This document shows positions 38,033 through 46,590 of a stretch of DNA of 64,000 nucleotides, piece by piece; positions within the stretch are counted from its first letter, which is position 1; each line of letters starts with the position of its first letter. The position numbers and the translations under genes were made by a program. The notes beneath the pieces were generated by a model that worked only from the letters and a program-made list of their open reading frames with translations, was not told where the DNA came from and did no database searches. The stretch spans positions 62,001-126,000 of the forward strand of contig CAMKQH010000001.1 of assembly GCA_946414885.1 (NCBI GenBank), written 5' to 3'. Source of the DNA: an uncultured Lachnospiraceae bacterium. Lineage in GTDB: Bacteria > Bacillota > Clostridia > Lachnospirales > Lachnospiraceae.

Positions 38033-41000
38033 ATGAGAGAAGTCATAGATGAGGTCCTTAGCGGGAACTTTGGCAGCGAAACGGGATCCCTTGATTTTTC
38101 GCAGGCAACCATGGAACTATCCGTCTATCCGGGAGAAGAATACGAGGGAAGCTTCCAGATCTATGGGGAAAACGATGCTTTGATCAAAGGGCGTGTTTTC
38201 TCCACGGATTACCGCGTGGAATGCCTCACCCCGGAATTTGTCGGCAGGGATGCCGAGATTTCATACGTCCTTCACGGCTCATGCCTGGAAACGGGAGAGG
38301 TGGTCAAGGGCGCTTTTCGCGTGGTCAGTAATCTGGGAGAATATTCCCTGCCTTACGAGGTGACGTGTGAGGACGGATGGCCGGAGACCTCTTTGGGTAC
38401 GATTCAAAACCTGTCGGATTTTATAAATCTTGCCAAGGGAAATTGGCAGGAGGCAGTGTCTCTTTTTTATTCAGATTCATTTCTTAAGATCCTTGAGAAT
38501 GGCAATTCACAAAGCATTCCCATATATTATGGCCTGGCAGCTTATCCGGGACGGGAGCAGAACATGGAAGAATTCCTGATCCACGCAGGAAAGAAGCAAT
38601 GCGTGGAGTTTTTGACCGAGACGCCGCAGATCACGCTGGAAATGCAACAGGCTGAAGGAGAGTGGCATCTCATGGAGCAGGAGCTTTCGGTGACGAGGAG
38701 CGGTTGGGGCTACGTGGCACTCAACGTGGAGGCGGACGGAGAGTTTCTTGTGCTGGAGAAGGCGCTTCTAGTGGAAGAAGATTTTCTGGGAAATTATGCA
38801 AGACTTCCCTTTTACGTGGATCCGATAAAGTTAAAGCAGGGGATTAATCACGGGAAACTTGTATTCTATAATTCCTTTACGAGTTTTGAGGTCAGCGTGA
38901 CCGTAAAAAATGGCATGGCGCACCTGGTGAATCAGGCGAGACTTCACTGGGATCAGGCGATCGTGAAGATCATGCGGACCTATGAGCGTTTCCGCACCCG
39001 CAAGATGGGACTGGCAAACTGGCTGGACCAGACGCGGGAGCAGGTGGACAAGCTGATCGCCATGAACGAGGAGGATCCCATGCCTTGTCTGTTCAAGGCA
39101 CAGATTCTGATCACGCAGGACAGCCAGAATGAGGCGCAGTGGCTTCTTTCGCACGCCGTGGACCTGATGGAGAGGCAGCCTGACATTGATGAGGAGCTTT
39201 GGGCATATTACCTTTATCTCACCACGTTGCTTAGCAGGGACGAGGAAGAAATTTTAAGGGTGACGGATGAGGTGGAACAACTCTACCGCAAGAATCCGGA
39301 ATCCTGGAGGATCGCATGGCTTTTGCTTTACCTTTCGGCAGAGTTTATGGATAAGCCTGCGGAAAAACTCCGTTTCATGGAAAAGCAGTTTGAGCGTGGA
39401 TGCCGCAGCTTTGTCATTTACGTCGAGGCATTGCAGGCATATCTTAGCAATCCGGCGCTTTTGAGAAAGCTTGGCGAGTTTGAAAGACAGGTGCTTTACT
39501 ATGGCATCCGCAAGGATTATTTCAGTCCGGACCTCTCAGAACGCTTTTTAGGCTTGCTGGCGAAGGACAAGGACTATTCGCCGCTCCTTTGCAGAATCTT
39601 GGAAAGACTCTATCGCAAACGGAAGGACGCGCGCATCGTCCAGCATCTGTGCGAGCTTTTCGTCCGGGGCGGCATACTTGGACCAAAGGCTTTGCCTTGG
39701 TACGAAAAGGGTGTGGAGGAACAGCTTCGCATTACGAACCTGTACGAATCCTTTATGTCATCCATTGATCCGGAGGAGAGAAAGAGCCTGCCCAAGGCAG
39801 CAGTATTGTATTTCTCTTACCAGAATAAACTGGATCAGGACCGCACGGCGTTTTTGTATGATTACGTGCTGGATAACAAGGTACTGTATGCAGACGTCTA
39901 TGACAAGTATGTGCTGCGATGCAGGGATTTTGTGAATGACCAGATCGCGAAGGGACGGATCAACCGTCATTTGGCAAGGATTTATTCCCGGATGCTGACG
40001 CCGGAGATGATCAGCGAACAGAATCCAGACGTACTGATCAGGCTCCTGTTTACCGCAAAGATCCGCGTGAAGGATGAACGGATGAAGAAACTGATCGTCT
40101 TTGCGAAGGGAAGCATGATCGGCATGGAGTACCCGCTGATCGGAGGAGAGACTCTCGCACCGATCTATGGAGAAGACAGTACGCTGATTTTCGAGGATGC
40201 CTTTGGAAACCGGTTTGCGGATGAAATCTCTTTTGAGACGGAGCGCTACCTGAAGCCGGATCTTTTCCTGCAGGGACTGGAAAACAAGAACATGCAGTCC
40301 CCTGAGTTTGACTTGTACCTGCTAAATAAAGCCGGGGAAGAACCTTTAGGGGATGAGTTGGCCGAGAAGGCGATCGGTCTTTGTTCCTGGGAAGGATTGG
40401 AGACGGGAAAGAAAACTCAGATCTGCCTGCGGCTGTTAAAGCAATTCTTTGAAGGGGCACAGCCTGAGAGAATGGATGAGCTTTTCGGAATCATGAAAGC
40501 TCTGCCGCTCACGCTCACGCAGCGCATGGAAGCGGCTAAGTACGCCGTTCTTCGAGGCGATTATGAAGTTCCCTACGCATGGATGCGGGAATTTGGTCCA
40601 TATTTTATGGATGGCAATACGCTGGCAAGGCTTTTGGGAAATCTTTTGGCGGGCGGATGCAGCGAGGAGCCTAGCATCACGTCGGCAGTGACGTATCTTT
40701 TCCGCAGGGGAAAGGCGAGCGCGTTGGCCTTGGATTACCTGAGCAAATACGGTGAGGGGCATCTGAAGGATCTCAGGGACCTTTGGAAGGAGATGCGGGA
40801 GAATTCCCTTGACGTTACGGCGCTGGAAGAGAGGATCCTGATACAGATGATCTTCTCGGGTGCCTACGTTGCCGAACGGTCTGAGATTTTTGAAGAATAC
40901 TACAAAAACGCGGGGGAATCCTCCGTGATCAAGGCTTACGTCATTCAGAGCAGTTATGATTATTTTGTCAAGGAGCGGACGGCGGATTCCATTTGTTTCC

Positions 41001-41602
41001 GCGTCATGCTGGACGGCGCGCGGTGGGAGTCGAACCTGCCAAAGGTATGTAAGCTGGCATTCTTAAAGCACTACGCGGAGAACCCTTCCGAGGTATCCAG
41101 GGAAGTGGACGGCGCGCTGGATGCGTTCCTTCGGGAAATGATGGCGGAGAAGATCCATTTCGAGTTTTATCACAAGCTTAGACATCAAAGGCATCTTTTG
41201 GGTGAACTGGCGGACAAGTGTCTTGTGGAATACCGCACGAAACCCGGCGGCCGCGCCCGGATCCATTACGTGATCACGAAGGATGGAGAAAAAGGTCAGG
41301 AATACCTGTCAGAAAACATGAGAGACGTATTCTGCGGGATCTGCTGCCGGGAATTTGTGTTATTCTTTGGCGAGACGCTGCAGTATTACGTGACGGAAGA
41401 AATCGGCGGGGAAGAGACCATGACGGTTTCGGGAACGCTTCAGTGCCGTGAGACGGATGCGGATGCCGCGGGAACCATGTACGGCATGATCAATGACATG
41501 GTCATGAGTCAGGGCATGCAGGACGGAGATGCGCTGGATGAAGCGTTGGAACACTATTATTTTAAGGAGTTTTGCGGCGAGAGCCTGTTCACTTTGCGAT
41601 AG
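38033..41602 (+). CDS. Large uncharacterised protein: N-terminal beta (Ig-like) region plus alpha-helical TPR/HEAT-like repeats (DUF5717-type by recall)
   Basis: 1189 aa; beta-rich N-term (YPGEEYEGSFQIYGENDALIKGRVFS...) then long helical repeat region; no signal peptide seen. Confidence 0.65.
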   Translation: MREVIDEVLSGNFGSETGSLDFSQATMELSVYPGEEYEGSFQIYGENDALIKGRVFSTDYRVECLTPEFVGRDAEISYVLHGSCLETGEVVKGAFRVVSNLGEYSLPYEVTCEDGWPETSLGTIQNLSDFINLAKGNWQEAVSLFYSDSFLKILENGNSQSIPIYYGLAAYPGREQNMEEFLIHAGKKQCVEFLTETPQITLEMQQAEGEWHLMEQELSVTRSGWGYVALNVEADGEFLVLEKALLVEEDFLGNYARLPFYVDPIKLKQGINHGKLVFYNSFTSFEVSVTVKNGMAHLVNQARLHWDQAIVKIMRTYERFRTRKMGLANWLDQTREQVDKLIAMNEEDPMPCLFKAQILITQDSQNEAQWLLSHAVDLMERQPDIDEELWAYYLYLTTLLSRDEEEILRVTDEVEQLYRKNPESWRIAWLLLYLSAEFMDKPAEKLRFMEKQFERGCRSFVIYVEALQAYLSNPALLRKLGEFERQVLYYGIRKDYFSPDLSERFLGLLAKDKDYSPLLCRILERLYRKRKDARIVQHLCELFVRGGILGPKALPWYEKGVEEQLRITNLYESFMSSIDPEERKSLPKAAVLYFSYQNKLDQDRTAFLYDYVLDNKVLYADVYDKYVLRCRDFVNDQIAKGRINRHLARIYSRMLTPEMISEQNPDVLIRLLFTAKIRVKDERMKKLIVFAKGSMIGMEYPLIGGETLAPIYGEDSTLIFEDAFGNRFADEISFETERYLKPDLFLQGLENKNMQSPEFDLYLLNKAGEEPLGDELAEKAIGLCSWEGLETGKKTQICLRLLKQFFEGAQPERMDELFGIMKALPLTLTQRMEAAKYAVLRGDYEVPYAWMREFGPYFMDGNTLARLLGNLLAGGCSEEPSITSAVTYLFRRGKASALALDYLSKYGEGHLKDLRDLWKEMRENSLDVTALEERILIQMIFSGAYVAERSEIFEEYYKNAGESSVIKAYVIQSSYDYFVKERTADSICFRVMLDGARWESNLPKVCKLAFLKHYAENPSEVSREVDGALDAFLREMMAEKIHFEFYHKLRHQRHLLGELADKCLVEYRTKPGGRARIHYVITKDGEKGQEYLSENMRDVFCGICCREFVLFFGETLQYYVTEEIGGEETMTVSGTLQCRETDADAAGTMYGMINDMVMSQGMQDGDALDEALEHYYFKEFCGESLFTLR

Positions 41603-41623
41603 GGCTCCCGGGGAGGACGGAAA

Positions 41624-42901
41624 ATGCTTAAAATTGGCGGTAATCAAAAATTGATCGTGGGTTATGACCTCGGTTGGGATTATGCCCAGATTAGCTACTG
41701 CAATGCGGCGGGAAGTGCCGTGGAGACGGTGTCTTCCGTTGCGGGTTCGGAATATTTCAGCATACCGACGGTGCTCTGCAAGCGTCCAGGCGTCAACCAA
41801 TGGTTTTATGGGAAAGAGGCTCTGCAGTACGCGCAGGAGAATCAGGGGATCCTGGTGGAGAACCTGCTTCAGCTTGCAGTGGACGGGGAGTCCGTCCAGA
41901 TCGACGGCGGAGAATATGATCCCGTCGCACTGCTGACGCTGTTTTTCAAGCGGAGTCTTGGCATGTTATCCAGCGCAGCCGGCACGGAAAAGATCGAAGC
42001 GCTGATGATCACCTGCGACCGGTTGGACGCCACCGTGATCGCGGTTCTGGAAAAACTATCCGCAAATCTCCGGCTTAAGACGGAGAGGATCGCATGGCAA
42101 TCCCATCAGGAGAGCTATTATGATTATCTGATCCATCAGCAGGGCGAGCTGTGGAAGGAGCCTTCCATTCTCTTTCACTATCAGGGAAACCGCATGATCT
42201 GTTATCGGATGGAATGCAACCGGAAGACAAAGCCCGTCGTTACGTTTATTCACAGGGAAGAGGAAGAATTTCCATCTAAGGCATCCCTGTCGGGCAAGGA
42301 ACAGGAAGGCAACCAGATCCTGGACCGCACCTTCTTGGAATTGGTTCAGGAGAAGATCGGAAACGGAAGGATCGCTTCCGTCTATCTGATCGGAGATGAT
42401 TTTTCGGAGGATTGGCTCAAGGAATCCTTGAAGTTCCTGTGTGACAGGAGACGGATATTCCTTGGGAATAACCTCTTTTGCAAGGGTGCCTGTCACGGCA
42501 TGCTCGAACATTTTCATCCCAGCGACGTGGCAAGCGAGTACGTATTCCTTGGAGAAGACAAGCTAAAGAGCAACATAGGCATGAACGTCTTCCGGCAGGG
42601 GAGCAGCACCTATCTTCCCCTCTTGGATGCGGGAACGAACTGGAAGAAGGCGACGACAAGCCTGGAATTTTATCTAAAGGGCGAGAACGTGGTGGAATTG
42701 ACGGCAACAAGCCTTGTAGGCGGCGGGAAAATGGTCTTGCCCATAGAACTGGAGGGATTCTCTGGAGACATGGCGCGCATCCGCATGATGCTGTACATGA
42801 AGGGAGAGAAATTGCTTCACGCGCGGTTCTCGGATCTGGGCTTTGGAGAATTCCGTTCCGCGGAGACAAGGGTTTGGGAAAAAGACGTCACGTTAGACTA
42901 G
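41624..42901 (+). CDS. Divergent Hsp70/actin-fold ATPase-like protein (DUF5716-type by recall)
   Basis: N-term LIVGYDLGWDYAQISYC (phosphate-1-like), FSIPTVLCKRPGVNQWFYGKEAL, VYLIGDDFSEDWLKESLKFLC..., beta-rich C-term. Confidence 0.65.
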   Translation: MLKIGGNQKLIVGYDLGWDYAQISYCNAAGSAVETVSSVAGSEYFSIPTVLCKRPGVNQWFYGKEALQYAQENQGILVENLLQLAVDGESVQIDGGEYDPVALLTLFFKRSLGMLSSAAGTEKIEALMITCDRLDATVIAVLEKLSANLRLKTERIAWQSHQESYYDYLIHQQGELWKEPSILFHYQGNRMICYRMECNRKTKPVVTFIHREEEEFPSKASLSGKEQEGNQILDRTFLELVQEKIGNGRIASVYLIGDDFSEDWLKESLKFLCDRRRIFLGNNLFCKGACHGMLEHFHPSDVASEYVFLGEDKLKSNIGMNVFRQGSSTYLPLLDAGTNWKKATTSLEFYLKGENVVELTATSLVGGGKMVLPIELEGFSGDMARIRMMLYMKGEKLLHARFSDLGFGEFRSAETRVWEKDVTLD

Positions 42902-42910
42902 GAGGCATTT

Positions 42911-43765
42911 ATGCAGGCATATCTTTGCGTGGGAGAGTATTCTTCCGTACCATATTTGATCCAGGGCCTGGAAATGCGGGTATATTGCATGGAGGAGCTC
43001 TGTTACGGACTTAAGGAAAATGCATTTCTTCTCGACAGCTCCATCATGAGCGATACGCTGCTCCGTTGGATCCGCGAGCGCTGCGGGCTGGATGAACTGG
43101 CAGATTTCCTGTATCCCATGGTGCACCGGCAGGGATCCTTGAGCACCTTCGTCTCAGCCATTTTGCAGTATGTGGGACTGTATGACGCGGAAACCATCCG
43201 CCAGGTTGAGCAGATCCTCAAGAAGGGCGCCGGTCTTTCGAGTCTGGAAAAGCGGAAGGAGCAGGTGGATTATCTGGCAAAAAAGAAGAAATACGTGGCA
43301 GCCATCCGCGGCTATGACGGACTGCTCCTGAAATGGGAGGAGTTTGGAGAGATGGGACTTTCCGTTCCCGGAGACGAGCTTAAGGCCAACATCTGCCACA
43401 ACAAGGGCGTGGCCTACGCGAGGCTGATGCTGTACGGACAGGCTGGTGACAGCTTCCTTTCCGCGTACCGAATCACGGGTAACGAGGACGAGTACCTGTG
43501 TTTCCTGGCCACAAAGCGCATGGAACTGTCGGAAAGCCAGTACGTCGGGTTTGCGGCAGGGGAGATGGAGCATTATGAGCTTACTTTGGAACTCGAGAAG
43601 AAGATGGAGGAGCTCCGGCTCGATTTCCAGCTTCAGCCGGCGGAACTGATGCTCAGGGAACGCAGGGAAGCTAAGGAATCTGGCGACGAGCGATACTATC
43701 AGGAAGAAGGGGCGAAACTCTGCGAATCGCTCAAAAACCAGTACCGGTTTAGCGTCGGGGAGTGA
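42911..43765 (+). CDS. Uncharacterised TPR-like protein
   Basis: NICHNKGVAYARLMLYGQAGDSFLSAYRITGNEDEYLCFLATKRM resembles TPR; nine-base gap from upstream gene. Confidence 0.6.
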   Translation: MQAYLCVGEYSSVPYLIQGLEMRVYCMEELCYGLKENAFLLDSSIMSDTLLRWIRERCGLDELADFLYPMVHRQGSLSTFVSAILQYVGLYDAETIRQVEQILKKGAGLSSLEKRKEQVDYLAKKKKYVAAIRGYDGLLLKWEEFGEMGLSVPGDELKANICHNKGVAYARLMLYGQAGDSFLSAYRITGNEDEYLCFLATKRMELSESQYVGFAAGEMEHYELTLELEKKMEELRLDFQLQPAELMLRERREAKESGDERYYQEEGAKLCESLKNQYRFSVGE

Positions 43766-43912
43766 TTCTCGATTTATACAAAAAAACCATCGAATTTTTT
43801 CATATTTTCTTGATTTTTTCTATTGAAAATTTTCGATAAACGTGTTTATCTATTAAAGTGATTTCTTTTGAAATAATTATTCAGTATGACAAGAGAGCGA
43901 GGTAAATTGAGT

Positions 43913-44782
43913 ATGCAGGAGCTGAAACCCATCAAAGAGGGTAAAGTGCGCGAGATCTATGACAACGGCGACAGCCTGATCATGGTTGCCACGGACCGCA
44001 TCAGTTGCTTTGACGTGATCCTTCACAACGTGGTTACGAAGAAGGGTACCGTACTTACGCAGATGTCTAAGTTTTGGTTTGACATGACGAAGGACATCAT
44101 TCCCAACCACATGATTTCCGTTGACGTAAAGGACATGCCTGAGTTCTTTCAGCAGCCGAAGTTCGACGGCAACAGCATGATGTGTAAGAAACTGGAGATG
44201 CTTCCCGTGGAGTGCATCGTTCGCGGCTATATCACCGGAAGCGGCTGGGCTAGTTACGTTAAGAACGGCACGGTTTGCGGCATCAAGCTTCCTGAGGGAC
44301 TGAAGGAGTCTGACAAGTTACCTGAGCCTATCTATACCCCTTCCACGAAGGCTGAGATCGGAGATCACGACGAGAACATCTCCTACGAGCAGAGCGTGGA
44401 ATATCTTGAGAAGCGTTTCCCCGGTAAAGGCGAAGAATATGCTTCCAAGCTCCGTGACTATACCATCGCTTTATATAAAAAGTGCGCAGACTATGCGCTG
44501 ACCAGAGGCATCATCATCGCTGACACGAAATTTGAATTCGGTCTCGACGAGAACGGAAACATTGTTTTGGGCGACGAGATGCTTACCCCTGACAGCTCCC
44601 GTTTCTGGCCTGCCGAAGGGTACGAGCCCGGACATGCACAGCCTTCCTTCGACAAGCAGTTTGCAAGAGACTGGCTGAAGGCAAACGAGCATGACTGGAC
44701 CTTGCCGGACGAGATCGTGCAGAAGACGATCGACAAGTACCTTCAAGGATATGAACTGCTGACAGGTAAAAAATTAGTATAA
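43913..44782 (+). CDS. purC: Phosphoribosylaminoimidazolesuccinocarboxamide synthase
   Basis: MQELKPIKEGKVREIYDNGDSLIMVATDRISCFDVIL...PVECIVRGYITGSGWASY. Confidence 0.96.
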   Translation: MQELKPIKEGKVREIYDNGDSLIMVATDRISCFDVILHNVVTKKGTVLTQMSKFWFDMTKDIIPNHMISVDVKDMPEFFQQPKFDGNSMMCKKLEMLPVECIVRGYITGSGWASYVKNGTVCGIKLPEGLKESDKLPEPIYTPSTKAEIGDHDENISYEQSVEYLEKRFPGKGEEYASKLRDYTIALYKKCADYALTRGIIIADTKFEFGLDENGNIVLGDEMLTPDSSRFWPAEGYEPGHAQPSFDKQFARDWLKANEHDWTLPDEIVQKTIDKYLQGYELLTGKKLV

Positions 44783-44792
44783 CCATATCATG

Positions 44793-44831
44793 GCCCAAGG
44801 CTATGCTTTCGACGGCGTAAGCACCTTGGGC
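44793..44831 (+). other. Intercistronic hairpin between purC and purB
   Basis: gcccaagg(cta)tgctt-tcgacggcgt-aagcaccttgggc; no T-tract. Confidence 0.7.
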
Positions 44832-44862
44832 TATCGAAGTTTAAAACATAAGGAGAACGTAA

Positions 44863-46314
44863 ATGAGTACTGACAGATATCAGAGTCCATTATCAGAGAG
44901 ATATGCCAGCAAGGAAATGCAGTTTATCTTTTCCCCCGACATGAAGTTCCGCACCTGGAGAAAGCTTTGGATCGCCCTTGCCGAGACGGAGAAGGAGCTT
45001 GGTCTTTCCCAGAACGGAAAGCCCGTCATCACGCAGGAGCAGATCGATGAGTTAAAGGCACATGCCGAGGATATCAACTATGACGTGGCACAGGCCAGGG
45101 AAAAGGTGGTACGCCACGACGTGATGAGCCATGTATATGCGTATGGTCAGCAGTGCCCCAAGGCGGCAGGCATCATCCATCTTGGCGCTACGTCCTGCTA
45201 CGTTGGCGACAATACGGACATTATCGTAATGACCGAGGCTTTAAAGCTCGTCCGCAAGAAGCTGATCAACGTGATGAAGGAGCTGGCTGATTTCGCTGAC
45301 AAGTATAAGGCACAGCCCACGCTTGCCTTCACCCACTTCCAGCCTGCACAGCCCACGACCGTTGGCAAGCGCGCAACCCTGTGGCTTCAGGAGTTTTCAC
45401 TGGATCTGGAGGACCTGGATCACGTACTTTCTACCATGAAGCTTTTGGGCTCCAAGGGAACCACGGGTACCCAGGCATCCTTCCTCGAGCTCTTTAACGG
45501 GGATCAGGAGACCATCGACAAGATCGATCCCATGATCGCTGCAAAAATGGGCTTTAAGGAGTGCTATCCCGTATCCGGCCAGACCTATTCCAGAAAGGTT
45601 GACACCAGAGTGGCCAACGTGCTTGCAGGCATTGCAGCCAGCGCGCACAAGATGAGCAATGACATCCGTCTGCTCCAGCATCTGAAGGAAGTGGAAGAGC
45701 CCTTCGAGAAGACGCAGATCGGTTCCTCCGCAATGGCATACAAGAGAAATCCCATGAGAAGCGAGAGAATTGCTTCCCTGTCCAGATACGTTATGATCGA
45801 CGCGCTGAACCCTGCCATCACCTCGGCAACCCAGTGGTTTGAGAGAACGCTCGATGATTCTGCTAACAAGAGACTTTCCATTCCCGAAGGCTTCCTTGCC
45901 ATTGACGGCATCCTGGATCTTTGCCTGAACGTGGTGGACGGCTTGGTAGTATATCCCAAGGTGATTGAAAAGAGACTCCGCAGTGAGCTTCCTTTCATGG
46001 CAACGGAGAACATCATGATGGATGCCGTAAAGAATGGCGGCAACCGTCAGGAGCTTCATGAGCGCATCCGTGAGCTTTCCATGGAAGCGGGACGCAACGT
46101 TAAGGTTGAGGGTAAGGACAATAACCTCCTGGAGCTCATTGCCGCAGATCCCGCCTTTGGCCTCTCTCTCGAAGACCTTCAGAAATGCATGGATCCTTCG
46201 AAATACGTTGGCCGCAGCGTTGTTCAGGTTGACGCCTTCCTCACTGGCGTCATCCGCCCCATCCTCGCTGCCAACGCCGACCTCCTTGGCGTCAAGGCAG
46301 AGATCAACGTGTAG
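44863..46314 (+). CDS. purB: Adenylosuccinate lyase
   Basis: SPLSERYASKEMQFIFSPDMKFRTWRKLWIALAE; signature SSAMAYKRNPMRSERI. Confidence 0.96.
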   Translation: MSTDRYQSPLSERYASKEMQFIFSPDMKFRTWRKLWIALAETEKELGLSQNGKPVITQEQIDELKAHAEDINYDVAQAREKVVRHDVMSHVYAYGQQCPKAAGIIHLGATSCYVGDNTDIIVMTEALKLVRKKLINVMKELADFADKYKAQPTLAFTHFQPAQPTTVGKRATLWLQEFSLDLEDLDHVLSTMKLLGSKGTTGTQASFLELFNGDQETIDKIDPMIAAKMGFKECYPVSGQTYSRKVDTRVANVLAGIAASAHKMSNDIRLLQHLKEVEEPFEKTQIGSSAMAYKRNPMRSERIASLSRYVMIDALNPAITSATQWFERTLDDSANKRLSIPEGFLAIDGILDLCLNVVDGLVVYPKVIEKRLRSELPFMATENIMMDAVKNGGNRQELHERIRELSMEAGRNVKVEGKDNNLLELIAADPAFGLSLEDLQKCMDPSKYVGRSVVQVDAFLTGVIRPILAANADLLGVKAEINV

Positions 46315-46393
46315 GAAATTCATGATTCATAATTTATAATGTCATTTAACTGATTAATGAAAGTTAATGGCTTGAAACAATCTCGAGGGGATG

Positions 46394-46547
46394 TTTGAAA
46401 TAGGCTCTCTCAGGCATGTGTGCCAAGCGTCGGTACTTATTCCGCGTATCGCGTGACGATTGTGCTTGTCGCAAGCGGCACGCGAGGGGAATTAGTACCG
46501 ATACGCTGCACTCATAGCGCGAGCGTGCCTGAGAGAGCCTATTCAAA
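46394..46547. repeat. About 154 bp imperfect palindrome upstream of purF-like gene
   Basis: aataggctctctcaggca vs tgcctgagagagcctatt; agcgtcggtacttattcc vs ggaattagtaccgatacgct; centre gcttg-tcg-caagc. Confidence 0.85.
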
Positions 46548-46590
46548 CAAAGCCCCGAGTTCTTCAAAATATACAGTAAGGAGAAATGAC

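Noticed and set aside
45397-46323. 308 aa minus-strand ORF antisense to purB
   Set aside because: Shadow of the well-supported purB frame; no SD or family resemblance
46420-46590. N-terminal extension of the purF-like ORF
   Set aside because: Runs through the 154 bp palindrome; the SD and homology start at ATG 46591
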